Assembly: GCA_945868845.1 (NCBI GenBank)
Contig: CAMBMS010000011.1
Span: 1 to 64,000 of the forward strand
Length of the DNA stretch: 64,000 nt
Direction of reading: 5' to 3'
Origin: Asaia bogorensis
GTDB taxonomy: Bacteria > Pseudomonadota > Alphaproteobacteria > Acetobacterales > Acetobacteraceae
The notes under the pieces: generated by a model
Told to the model about the DNA's origin: nothing
Databases searched by the model: none
The model's input: only the letters and a program-made list of their open reading frames with translations
Shown: piece by piece, positions 54,495 through 62,113 of the stretch
Layout of the letters: every line of letters starts with the position of its first letter
Position numbering within the stretch: position 1 is the first letter of the stretch
Made by a program: the position numbers and the translations under genes

Positions 54495-54735
54495 ACCGCG
54501 TGGGTGACAAGACGGATCGCCTGCTGCGCCAGCTTGGGATGAAGCCTACCCTCGCCCGATCGGCGATCGCGTTCGAGCTTGCCTAGCAGGCGCTGTGGCC
54601 GGTGTTCGGCGTGCTCGGCGGTTTCGCCGTATTGGCCCTGGTGGACGGGTTCCGCTCGTCGCTGCCCTCGCTACATCTGGGCTTGCTGGTTTTGACGGCC
54701 GCGACCCCCATGCGTGCTCTGGCCTGGGCCGACCG
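54491..54735 (+). pseudogene. DUF4175 (TIGR02302 type) gene, N-terminal remnant
   Basis: The ATG overlaps the lysA stop (ATGA), as expected for the intact gene in relatives. The reading DKTDRLLRQLGMKPTLARSA and IAFELA stops at a TAG (54584-54586), then continues in frame as QALWPVFGVLGGFAVLALVD and LHLGLLVLTAATPMRALAWA before dissolving. This matches the two-helix start of the large DUF4175 membrane proteins (about 800 aa). The other 90 percent is gone, replaced by the promoter region of the TRAP operon. Confidence 0.65.
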
Positions 54736-54827
54736 CGACTGCCTATTGTTCTACCCTCCACCCTCCGCTACAGGGGCGTGATACGGCCGGTGTGCAGCCG
54801 GCGACGCAAAAGCACGAACGCAACAAA

Positions 54828-55961
54828 ATGATCAGATCGGGGTCCCACACAATGACACGCCAGATCACCACGCAACGCCGTCGCTTCCTCGCCACCGCGG
54901 CCGTCGCCGCCGCTGCCGCGCCGCTCGCTACCCCCGCCATCGCCCAGGGCAAGATCGAGTGGAAGATGGTGACCACCTGGCCCAAGAACTTTCCTGGCCT
55001 CGGCACTGGCGCCAACCGCTTCGCAGAATCCGTCACTGCCGCCACCGCCGGTCGCCTCACCATCAAGGTCTTCGCCGCCGGCGAATTGGTGCCCCCGTTC
55101 GAAAGCTTCGATGCCGTCACCCGCGGCGCAGCCGACCTGATGCATGCCGCCCCCTATTACTGGCCGAACAAGAACAAGGGCCTGCAATTCTTCTCCGCCG
55201 TCCCCTTCGGCATGACCGCGACCGAAACCCAGGCCTGGATGCAGTTCGGTGGTGGGCAGGAAATCTGGGATAAGATCCTCGACCCGTTCGGCCTGAAAGG
55301 CTTTCACGGCGGCTCTACCGGCGTACAAATGGCTGGCTGGTTCAACAAGGAAATCACCAGCGTCGAAAGCGTGAAGGGCCTGAAAATGCGGATCCCGGGC
55401 CTGGGCGGGGACGCGTTGAAGAAACTGGGCGTGATCGTCGTCAACCTGCCAGGTGGGGAGATTTTCGCGGCTCTACAATCCGGCGCGATCGACGCCACCG
55501 AATGGGTTGGCCCCTATAACGACCTGGCCTTCGGCTTCTACAAGGTGGCGAAATACTATTACTGGCCGGGCATGCATGAGCCAGGCACGACGCTGGAAAT
55601 CACGGTGGACAAGAAAAAATTCACCGCCCTGCCGGCCGATTTGCAGCGCATCTTTACCGAATGCGCTCGCGCCGAGTCCGACAAGCTGCTGGCGGAGTTC
55701 AACGCTCGTAATGGCCAGGCGTTGGAAACCTTGGTGCGCACGCACAATGTGCAGCTTCGCCGCCTGCCGAACGAGTTCCTGCAGGCTTACGGCACCGCCG
55801 CGGGCGAGGTGATCCAGGAGCTGCTCGATACCGGAGATCCGCTGACCAAGGAAACCGCGCTCTCCTACCTCAAGGCGCGCCGGGAATTGCTGGCCTGGAA
55901 CCGCATCGCCGAGCAGGGCTACATGAACGCCCGCCTGCTCGACTATAAGTTCCCGGGCTAA
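54828..55961 (+). CDS. TRAP transporter solute-binding protein (TakP-like DctP)
   Basis: The 377-residue product (ATG 54828; ATG 54852 gives 369) begins with a Tat signal: TQRRRFLATAAVAAAAAPLA then TPAIAQG. The mature part follows the TakP-type DctP proteins: WKMVTTWPKNFPGLGTGANR, AAPYYWPNKNKGLQFFSAVP, GLKMRIPGLGGDALKKLGV (the Arg that grips the substrate carboxylate) and LPGGEIFAALQSGAIDATEW. TakP members bind 2-oxo acids such as pyruvate, often with a cation. First gene of a complete TRAP set. Confidence 0.9.
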   Translation: MIRSGSHTMTRQITTQRRRFLATAAVAAAAAPLATPAIAQGKIEWKMVTTWPKNFPGLGTGANRFAESVTAATAGRLTIKVFAAGELVPPFESFDAVTRGAADLMHAAPYYWPNKNKGLQFFSAVPFGMTATETQAWMQFGGGQEIWDKILDPFGLKGFHGGSTGVQMAGWFNKEITSVESVKGLKMRIPGLGGDALKKLGVIVVNLPGGEIFAALQSGAIDATEWVGPYNDLAFGFYKVAKYYYWPGMHEPGTTLEITVDKKKFTALPADLQRIFTECARAESDKLLAEFNARNGQALETLVRTHNVQLRRLPNEFLQAYGTAAGEVIQELLDTGDPLTKETALSYLKARRELLAWNRIAEQGYMNARLLDYKFPG

Positions 55962-55971
55962 CCTCTCGCCC

Positions 55972-56520
55972 ATGCAAGGACTTGCCCGCTTTATACGCGG
56001 TGCCGAAGCGGTGAATGAACAGGTCGGCCGCCTAGTGTCGTGGCTCACCCTGGCTACGGTTCTGATCTGCGCCACGGTGGTGTTCAACCGCTACGCCTTG
56101 CAGATCGGCTTTGTCTGGATGCAAGAACTCTATGTCTGGACTCACGCCGCCGCCTTCATGCTCGGTGCCGGCTACACGCTGATGGCGAATAAGCACGTGC
56201 GCGTGGATGTGCTCTACGCGCGGGCCAGCCCGCGCACCCAGACCTGGCTCGATCTCGTTTCCACTCTGGTGTTCTTATTTCCCTGGATTGGCGTGCTGGT
56301 ATGGTTCGGCTGGCCATACGTGGCGACGTCGGTATCGATGCTCGAGACATCCGCGCAGTCTGGCGGTATGCCGGGTCTGTTCGTGCTCAAGACTATCATC
56401 CTTATTTTTACTGGGTTGATGACTTTGCAGGGTCTGAGCGAGTGCGCGCGCGCCATCCTGGTGCTAAACGGGCATGGCGATTTGGCGCCGCGGCCGGTTA
56501 TTGCGGGCCTAGGCGAATAG
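55972..56520 (+). CDS. TRAP transporter small permease (DctQ)
   Basis: The 182-residue membrane protein has four predicted helices, among them LTLATVLICATVVFNRYALQ, AAFMLGAGYTLMANKHVRVD and LVFLFPWIGVLVWFGWPYVA. WMQELYVWTHAAAFMLGAGY followed by NKHVRVDVLYAR is a DctQ hallmark. It starts 10 bases after the binding-protein gene. It bridges the binding protein and DctM. Confidence 0.9.
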   Translation: MQGLARFIRGAEAVNEQVGRLVSWLTLATVLICATVVFNRYALQIGFVWMQELYVWTHAAAFMLGAGYTLMANKHVRVDVLYARASPRTQTWLDLVSTLVFLFPWIGVLVWFGWPYVATSVSMLETSAQSGGMPGLFVLKTIILIFTGLMTLQGLSECARAILVLNGHGDLAPRPVIAGLGE

Positions 56521-56530
56521 GGCGACTAAC

Positions 56531-58069
56531 ATGTTGGCTATCCTAACTACCGGCGACATACTTGCCATCCTCTTGTTCGGCGCAGTACTGGCCACGCTCC
56601 TCATCGGCTATTCTATCGGCATCACGCTCGCGGGTCTTTCGCTAATCTTCGCGTTCATTGGCCATTTTCTGGGCGTGTTCGATGTCTCTATGCTGAACGG
56701 ACTACCCTCGCGCTATCTCGGTGCTATGACGAACGAGGTACTTGTCGCCGTCCCCCTGTTCATCTTCATGGGCTTCGTGCTGCAAAAATCTGGCATCGCG
56801 GAGGCCCTCCTCACCACCATGGGTCAGCTCTTTGGCCGTCTGCGTGGCGGGCTGGCCTATTCGGTGATCATCGTCGGCGCCCTGCTCGCCGCTTCCACCG
56901 GCGTGGTCGGCGCGACCGTCGTCACCATGGGGCTGATCAGCCTGCCAGCGATGCTGCGCGCCGGCTACGATCCGCGCCTCGCTACCGGCACCGTCGCCGC
57001 CTCCTCAACCCTCGCCCAGCTCATCCCGCCCTCTACCGTGCTTATCTTCGTGGGCGACATCATGGCCGGAGTGAACCAGGCGGCGCAGCTTAAGATGGGC
57101 AATTTCACGCCAGAGCCGGTATCGGTGGGCGATCTCTTTGCCGGCGCCATGCTGCCGGGTCTAATGATGGTGTGTATCTTCCTGGCCTACATTGCCTGGA
57201 ACGCTATTGTCCATCCAGCGCGCGTGCCCGCTCTACACATGACCCCCGCGGAACGCGCCGGCCTGCCACGCCGCGTAGTCTCCGCGCTCGTCCCACCCCT
57301 GTTGCTGATCATCGCGGTGCTAGGCTCCATCCTGGCAGGCTTCGCCACACCCACTGAATCCGCCTCGGTCGGCGGCATTGGCGCGATGATTCTGGCCGCG
57401 CTGAACGGCAAGCTGAACATAGACATAGTGCGCTACGCCGCGCGCAACACCATGGTCACCACGTCCATCATCTTCGTCATCCTGTTGGCGGCCTCCCTAT
57501 TCTCGCTGGTGTTCCGCGGCCTCGGTGGGGAGCATTTGGTGGAGGAAGCGCTAAAGGGCATGCCGGGCGGGGCATTCGGCGCAATGTTCGCGGTGATGGC
57601 GATCATGTTCGTCCTCGGCTTTTTCCTCGATACGTTCGAGATCATCCTGATCATGCTACCAATCTGCGGTGCACCACTGATCATGCTCGGCCTCGATCCG
57701 CTCTGGATCGGCGTGATGATCGGGGTGAATTTGCAGACCAGCTTCCTCACCCCGCCCTTCGGCTACACGCTGTTCTATCTGCGCAGTATCGCGCCGGCAT
57801 CCGTCACCACGGGCCAGATTTGGGCCGGCGCCGTTCCCTATGTGATCATGCAACTCCTCGTGCTGACCTTGGTCTGGGTTCTGCCGGCCACCGCCACCTG
57901 GCTGCCGCGCACGCTTTTCCGCACCACACCCGTCGCCGCTGGCCCCGCCAGCCCAGGCCAGGCACCTAGCCTGGGGAACACATCGGTGGGCGGGCAGGGG
58001 GCCAAGGTGAACGAGGATGGCATCCCGCAGGAGGAGGACGATCCCACGGGCCTGTCGCGTCGGCGATAG
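56531..58069 (+). CDS. TRAP transporter large permease (DctM)
   Basis: The 512-residue transporter begins 10 bases after dctQ. DctM features are clear: VLVAVPLFIFMGFVLQKSGI, LLAASTGVVGATVVTMGLIS, LIPPSTVLIFVGDIMAGVNQ, the second half with GFATPTESASVGGIGAMILA, and LGFFLDTFEIILIMLPICGA. About 12 helices are visible. It drives uptake of the carboxylate by the sodium gradient. A hydrophilic tail of 50 residues ends the protein. The transporter may feed acids to enzymes elsewhere. Confidence 0.92.
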   Translation: MLAILTTGDILAILLFGAVLATLLIGYSIGITLAGLSLIFAFIGHFLGVFDVSMLNGLPSRYLGAMTNEVLVAVPLFIFMGFVLQKSGIAEALLTTMGQLFGRLRGGLAYSVIIVGALLAASTGVVGATVVTMGLISLPAMLRAGYDPRLATGTVAASSTLAQLIPPSTVLIFVGDIMAGVNQAAQLKMGNFTPEPVSVGDLFAGAMLPGLMMVCIFLAYIAWNAIVHPARVPALHMTPAERAGLPRRVVSALVPPLLLIIAVLGSILAGFATPTESASVGGIGAMILAALNGKLNIDIVRYAARNTMVTTSIIFVILLAASLFSLVFRGLGGEHLVEEALKGMPGGAFGAMFAVMAIMFVLGFFLDTFEIILIMLPICGAPLIMLGLDPLWIGVMIGVNLQTSFLTPPFGYTLFYLRSIAPASVTTGQIWAGAVPYVIMQLLVLTLVWVLPATATWLPRTLFRTTPVAAGPASPGQAPSLGNTSVGGQGAKVNEDGIPQEEDDPTGLSRRR

Positions 58070-58123
58070 AAAATCTATCGCTTGGTAAAATCTACCGTAC
58101 AGGTATGGCATAGGATTAATATT

Positions 58124-58358
58124 TGAACCGCCCCCGGTTTGTCGGAGGCTCCAACTCCTGAGAAAATGGAGCGATGATGAGCAGGACGACGAACAAATAT
58201 TCTCCTGCAGTTCGTGCCCGGGCGTTGCGGCTGTTTCTGGATCACGAGAGCGAGCACCCATCTCGCTGGACTGCGGTCTCGTCGATGTCGGTGAAGATCG
58301 GCTGTTCGGCGCATACTCTGCATCGAGAGCACGTGCACGCGGTGAACATCCCTTCCTA
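58124..58358 (+). mobile_element. IS3-family remnant with truncated orfA
   Basis: TGAACCGCCCCCGGTTTGTC begins an IS left end of the IS3 type, followed by GGAGGCTCCAACTCCTGAG and a leading ATGATG. The orfA product [20 protein letters not shown] and [20 protein letters not shown] with [13 protein letters not shown] is the N-terminal helix-turn-helix of an IS3 orfA. It is cut after about 60 codons. orfB and the right end are missing. It sits directly after the TRAP operon. Confidence 0.65.
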
Positions 58359-58764
58359 ATTATCAAGCGGATCTTTGGGTTTATCCATATCCGCTATCAT
58401 GGGTTGGCGAAAAACAGGACCCATTTCGAGGTTGCCTGTGCACTCGCCAGTCTTTAGCTCAAGCGCCGCATTCTGTTGCGGCACTGTCACGTGTGACGGG
58501 CGAACTGCCCCTGAAATCTGTCAATGCACAAGATTAAGGCCCCAAAAGGTCACGGAATCAATCAAAGCTCAAGAAAATCCGATCAAACCCATCCTTCTAG
58601 CAAAGAACAACGCGATCGCTCGTTGATCAGAATTTCCATCAAGCCCTTACAAATCATCAGACGCGCGAGGCATACGAAAAATCAAAAAATATATGCGGTT
58701 TGAAAAAGATATTCCACTTTTCATTGAAAAAATTCTGGAGTAATTTATGCTAGTACATAGGCTA
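58359..58764. other. Intergenic stretch, no gene seen
   Basis: About 400 bases with mixed composition. A more AT-rich part (58620-58750) with TTCATTGAAAAAATTCTGGAG and similar runs precedes the candidate operator of the cupin gene. No coding signature was recognised on either strand. Confidence 0.4.
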
Positions 58765-58777
58765 CTGACCAGGTCAG
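58765..58777. promoter_or_regulatory. Palindromic operator candidate upstream of the cupin gene
   Basis: CTGACC (58765-58770), a central A, and GGTCAG (58772-58777) form a perfect 13-base palindrome about 90 bases before the cupin ATG. It is followed by CCGGTCGG, another partial repeat. Size and position suit a dimeric repressor such as GntR or TetR types. The regulator is unknown and none is encoded adjacent. Confidence 0.4.
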
Positions 58778-58865
58778 CCGGTCGGTTGTTCGCCTGGAAA
58801 ATCCCTGCAAGGGGCGGCAAACCACCGCTCCCGGGAGCTGCATATAAGAAAGACAGGAGAGAATC

Positions 58866-59276
58866 ATGAACGACATCGCCACAGTGAAACAGCAAATCGC
58901 TGTCGCCACGGCCGACAACCCAACGGTCATTCCGGGTCGTCGGGAATTCTTTAGCTATGCTGATCTGGGCGTCGCCGAAGCCTCTAACGGCGCGATGAAG
59001 GCGCAGATCATGCGCTCGGATCAGGGGCTAACCTCGCCGACCGGCTGGCACTATCATGTGTGCGAACAGCAGTTCATTCACGTGCTCAAGGGCTGGGTCG
59101 ATCTGTCGTTCGAGGATGGCCGCAAGCTTCGGCTGAAGCAGGGTGATTCGATGATGATCCCCGGCGGAACCCGGCACAATGAAACCGGAACCTCGAGCGA
59201 ACTAGAAATCCTTGAGGTGAACACGCCGGCTCAGTTCGGTACCGTCGCCTGTGACGCGCCCGCGGGCATGGCCTGA
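58866..59276 (+). CDS. Cupin-domain protein
   Basis: The ATG at 58866 follows GACAGGAGAGA and gives 136 residues. The double-stranded beta helix has motif 1 in TGWHYHVCEQQFIHVLKGW (H-x-H...E, about 58-76) and motif 2 in GDSMMIPGGTRHNETG (about 96-111), so the 3-His/1-Glu metal site is plausible. Single-domain cupins of this form act as dioxygenases, isomerases or sensors. No pathway neighbours are left: the upstream side holds an IS remnant. Function unknown. Confidence 0.82.
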   Translation: MNDIATVKQQIAVATADNPTVIPGRREFFSYADLGVAEASNGAMKAQIMRSDQGLTSPTGWHYHVCEQQFIHVLKGWVDLSFEDGRKLRLKQGDSMMIPGGTRHNETGTSSELEILEVNTPAQFGTVACDAPAGMA

Positions 59277-59283
59277 ACATGAT

Positions 59284-59321
59284 CCAGGGCACCCCCACCG
59301 CGTTTGGCGGGAGTGCCCTGG
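59284..59321 (+). terminator. Long hairpin after the cupin gene
   Basis: CCAGGGCAC (59284-59292) pairs with GTGCCCTGG (59313-59321), and inside it CCGC (59298-59301) pairs with GCGG (59307-59310). The 38-base structure starts 8 bases after the cupin stop. No U-run follows, so termination efficiency is uncertain. Confidence 0.7.
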
Positions 59322-59727
59322 AAGATAGTTCGATTGTCACGGCCGATGAGGCTAAGTTAATGACGGTGAGTGGCTTGCACTGACTTGTGCTCGACAGCGC
59401 TTAAATAAGCGGGCCATCTAGTAAATCTCACCCTTTCATGCTTGCTCTCAAGAAGTAATGGGAAAGCTGAACGGCACATCAGCCATTACCTGTTCCAGTC
59501 GAGTAAGGCGAACTCCTACCATTCCCCGACGTTGTACCTGACTCATCGTGCTGGCGCCGATATCTGCTTCGGGTCGGGAGGCCGGGAGTGGTCAAGAGTT
59601 GAGAAGCGGATTTAAATCAGTGCATTTTTTGACGTGCCGCTGACAGGTCCTTGGGAATCGCCCGACGCCGGCACCCCCCCCCCCCTGGGGTTCGTTGCCC
59701 TGGGGTCTATGGCGCTGCAGAGGGGGG
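59322..59727. other. Gap without a gene, with a 12-base C tract
   Basis: About 400 bases between the cupin hairpin and tRNA-Gly. No reading frame of credible composition was found. A homopolymer of 12 C lies at 59674-59685, directly followed by TGGGG; such a tract is unusual in this window and could vary in length or be a sequencing artefact. Confidence 0.5.
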
Positions 59728-59798
59728 AGCGGGTGGGGGGAATCGAACCCCCATAGCCAGCTTGGAAGGCTGGGACTCTACCATTGAGCTACACCCGC
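59728..59798 (-). tRNA. tRNA-Gly (anticodon TCC)
   Basis: Read on the minus strand, GCGGGTG (59798-59792) pairs with CACCCGC (59735-59729) as acceptor stem, with T as discriminator base. The D arm GCTCAATGGTAGAGT, the anticodon arm CCAGCCTTCCAAGCTGG with anticodon TCC, and the T arm GGGGGTTCGATTCCCCC are all in place. It reads Gly codons GGA and GGG. The 3' CCA is not encoded. It is unpaired with other tRNAs and lies between a long gene-free stretch and the HlyD gene. Confidence 0.95.
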
Positions 59799-59891
59799 TT
59801 ATCGGAAATCTGTACGTTAAACGCTTCGTATTTTACTCTTTTTCTGCTCTTTGCGCATCATTGCTGATCGTCCGCCAGAAGTAGATAACCG

Positions 59892-61025
59892 TCACTGCGG
59901 CCATAAGTCGTTAAGTGTGCGTTTGTGGGTGGTGTCGATTTTGGCGATCACGCTCATGCCAGCGCGCAAGTCTGGGTCGTCCGGTTTGCGGTCGATGCAG
60001 ACACGCAGCGGAATGCGCTGGACGACCTTGACCCAGTTTCCCGACGTATTTTGGGCCGGCAGGATAGAGAATTCCGAACCGCTATTTGGGCTAATGGAAC
60101 AGACCGTGCCGAACCAGACGCGGCCGGGATAGGTATCCACCGTGACTTTTACTTTATGGTCCAGCCGGACATGGGTGATTTCGGTTTCCTTCGGGCTGGC
60201 ATCGATCCAGACCCGTTCGGTGGAGATGATGCCGAAGGCGGCGGTGGCGGCGGCGAGATACATGCCGGGTTGCACGCTATCAACGTGTGTTACGATACCT
60301 TCGAAGGGGGCGGTGATGACGCTTTGACCAAGCTGGCGGCGCGCTTCATCCACTTGCGCCAGGGCCTGGCGATAGAGCGCGCTTTCGCGCGGATCGAGAT
60401 CGGCCTTGTTGTTAAGTTTTGCCAGCTGCACGTCGGCCTGTGTGCGCAGTGCCTCTACGGCTGCCAGATCGGCCTGCACGGCGAAGCGCGCGGCATCGTA
60501 TTGCGCGCGACTGTTGGCGCCGCTGCCGACCAGGGTACTGGCGCGCTCGAGGATGGATTGGTTGTTGGCCTGCTGAGCCTGGCGAACCTCGATATCACGC
60601 AGCATGCGGTGATAGTCGCGCTTCATGGACTCGATGGTGAGCACAGCCTGCGCCTGGTTGGCGAGCGCGCCATCGAGGGCAATCTGGAATTTGCGCGCAT
60701 CGAGGCGGAGCACCACGTCCCCTTTTTTGACCCGCTGGCCCTCGCGTACCGCCACCTCCATGACGATGCCGGAGACATCAGTGGAGAGTGAGAGCTTGGC
60801 GGCGCGGACATAGGCGTTGTCGATGGAGACATGCCGCCCGCCCAGCATCCAAAACGTGAGCGAGCCCACCGCGACAACGGCAATCCCGCCTAGCATCAGC
60901 ACAGCACGCAACAGCCGCCGTCGCGCCTGCGAGCGGGAGCGGCCGGGCGCGGCAGCTTCCGCAACGCGCGGGTTGGGTGGGTCTCCGGCCCGTGCGGTGG
61001 TTGGGCCGGTAGTGGCTTGCGACAT
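59892..61025 (-). CDS. HlyD/EmrA-type membrane fusion protein
   Basis: The 377-residue adaptor has a basic Pro/Arg/Ala-rich cytoplasmic start, one membrane helix (VLMLGGIAVVAVGSLTFWML), and then the lipoyl/hairpin parts: SIDNAYVRAAKLSLSTDVSG and VREGQRVKKGDVVLRLDARK, then a coiled-coil hairpin, closed by ITAPFEGIVTHVDSVQPGMY. This is the EmrA/VceA kind that links a DHA2 pump to an outer-membrane channel. No emrB is adjacent; the only DHA2 gene in the window is 25 kb away. It is leftward, 30 bases from nothing recognisable on its 3' side except the tRNA. Confidence 0.87.
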   Translation of the reverse strand: MSQATTGPTTARAGDPPNPRVAEAAAPGRSRSQARRRLLRAVLMLGGIAVVAVGSLTFWMLGGRHVSIDNAYVRAAKLSLSTDVSGIVMEVAVREGQRVKKGDVVLRLDARKFQIALDGALANQAQAVLTIESMKRDYHRMLRDIEVRQAQQANNQSILERASTLVGSGANSRAQYDAARFAVQADLAAVEALRTQADVQLAKLNNKADLDPRESALYRQALAQVDEARRQLGQSVITAPFEGIVTHVDSVQPGMYLAAATAAFGIISTERVWIDASPKETEITHVRLDHKVKVTVDTYPGRVWFGTVCSISPNSGSEFSILPAQNTSGNWVKVVQRIPLRVCIDRKPDDPDLRAGMSVIAKIDTTHKRTLNDLWPQ

Positions 61026-61132
61026 TAGGCAATCTCCGGCCTCATCACGTGAGGCTCAGCAAAGGACGAGTTTATCTCGGATGACCATAGGCCTAGCGGT
61101 GGGCAACGACTAGTGGAAGGGGAAGAGGGCAG

Positions 61133-61516
61133 TTGGAACGGTGGGGCATGTACGGGGCGGTGGCGCTGGGCGGCGCACTGGGCAGCGTGGGGCGGGCCTG
61201 GCTGGGCGGCGTGATCGGCGGCGCGATGGGGCCAGGATTTCCGTGGGGAACCCTGGCGATCAACGTGCTGGGCTCCTTCGTGATGGGCTGGTTCGCGGCG
61301 ATCACGGAGGTGGGCGCGCGTGCGGAGGCGGCGGCGCAGTGGCAGGTGTTCGTGATGGTGGGGCTGTGTGGCGGGTTTACCACCTTCTCAGCGTTCAGCC
61401 TGCAGACGTTGGAATTGCTGCGTGCCGGGGCGATGGGGTGGGCAGGGGCGTATGTGGCGGGCTCCGTGCTGCTGTGCCTGGTGGGGGTATGGACGGGGGT
61501 AGTGCTGGGGCGGTAA
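61133..61516 (+). CDS. crcB: Fluoride channel CrcB/Fluc
   Basis: The 127-residue protein starts at TTG 61133 after GGAAGAGGGCAG; an ATG at 61148 gives 122 residues. Four membrane helices are visible. GALGSVGRAWLGG, the pore block WGTLAINVLGSFVMGWF (the Asn is strictly conserved), and GGFTTFSAFSLQTLEL (with the phenylalanine box and the Na-site TTF) all match Fluc. Fluc is a dual-topology dimer that lets fluoride out. No fluoride riboswitch was found ahead of it. Confidence 0.94.
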   Translation: MERWGMYGAVALGGALGSVGRAWLGGVIGGAMGPGFPWGTLAINVLGSFVMGWFAAITEVGARAEAAAQWQVFVMVGLCGGFTTFSAFSLQTLELLRAGAMGWAGAYVAGSVLLCLVGVWTGVVLGR

Positions 61517-61656
61517 CTGGCCCGGGGAGGGGTGCCCTTGATCCGTGACGCGGTTTGACAACATACGATACGCGATCGATTGGCTGGGCGTGGTCCGCTT
61601 GGCCCGGATTTTGCGAAGCTTGTTTTGGCAAGGCCGATTTTTGCAAGGAGCATGCG

Positions 61657-61839
61657 ATGCGGATGGGGCTTTGGATCGGGCTGGTGATGACGGCGCTGGG
61701 GGTAAGCGGCTGCGTGTATGTGCCGCCCAGTCCTTATGGCCCGGGTTATTACGCGCCGGTCGCGGTGGCGCCGGCACCGGTGTATGTGATGCCGCGGCCG
61801 CATTATTATTACCGGCCCCGCTACTATTACCGATATTGA
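61657..61839 (+). CDS. Small Tyr/Pro-rich lipoprotein
   Basis: The ATG at 61657 follows a CAAGGAG ribosome site and gives 60 residues. MRMGLWIGLVMTALGVSGC is a lipoprotein signal with lipobox VSGC. The mature part is low complexity: VYVPPSPYGPGYYAPVAVAP and YVMPRPHYYYRPRYYYRY, with about 14 Tyr in 42 residues. Such small proteins are frequent in Rhodospirillales and have no assigned role. It is probably attached to a membrane and could bind surfaces or stain-like aromatic ligands; this is a guess. Confidence 0.6.
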   Translation: MRMGLWIGLVMTALGVSGCVYVPPSPYGPGYYAPVAVAPAPVYVMPRPHYYYRPRYYYRY

Positions 61840-62113
61840 ACCGTTCTGCATCGTAATGGCGTGGCGCAAAAAGCGCCGCGCGCTGCTTGGGGCGAACATC
61901 TGTGCCGCTCAGCGTAAGCGACGAATACTTTAGATCCGCCTGATCCCACTTTCGGGCCCGACTATTCGGTCCACTACTGGTCGTGCTCGGGCAAGCTGCT
62001 GCTCACGGGGGATCAGAGAGACATGCGTTAAGAAGGAAATGCATCCCGGTCCATCTCTTTGATGCGCGAGGGTGATTTAGACGCCCGGCGATTCCCCCTC
62101 CAGTCATCACGCT
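61840..62113. other. Gap with a possible coding remnant
   Basis: A short plus-strand frame (61925-62031) reads DPTFGPDYSVHYWSCSGKLL and LTGDQRDMR before TAA. Its composition is protein-like but there is no start and no family was recognised. It may be the 3' end of a lost gene. Nothing else is seen. Confidence 0.3.

Noticed and set aside
5400-54586. Three remnants (MFS, ybaK, DUF4175) each contain an in-frame TAG, suggesting amber recoding.
   Set aside because: Many intact genes here end in TAG (the hydrolase at 2520, the TPR gene at 4334, apbC, dctQ and dctM), and two of the three remnants have further damage. Ordinary decay is simpler.
59728-59798. tRNA-Gly as an integration site of a genomic island.
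   Set aside because: No integrase gene and no direct repeat of the tRNA 3' end could be found in the window.
33829-61025. DHA2 exporter and HlyD adaptor as one EmrAB system.
   Set aside because: They lie about 25 kb apart with unrelated genes between; functional pairing is possible but unsupported.
61026-61132. Fluoride riboswitch ahead of crcB.
   Set aside because: The expected crcB-motif helices and conserved loop bases were not found in the 107 bases upstream.
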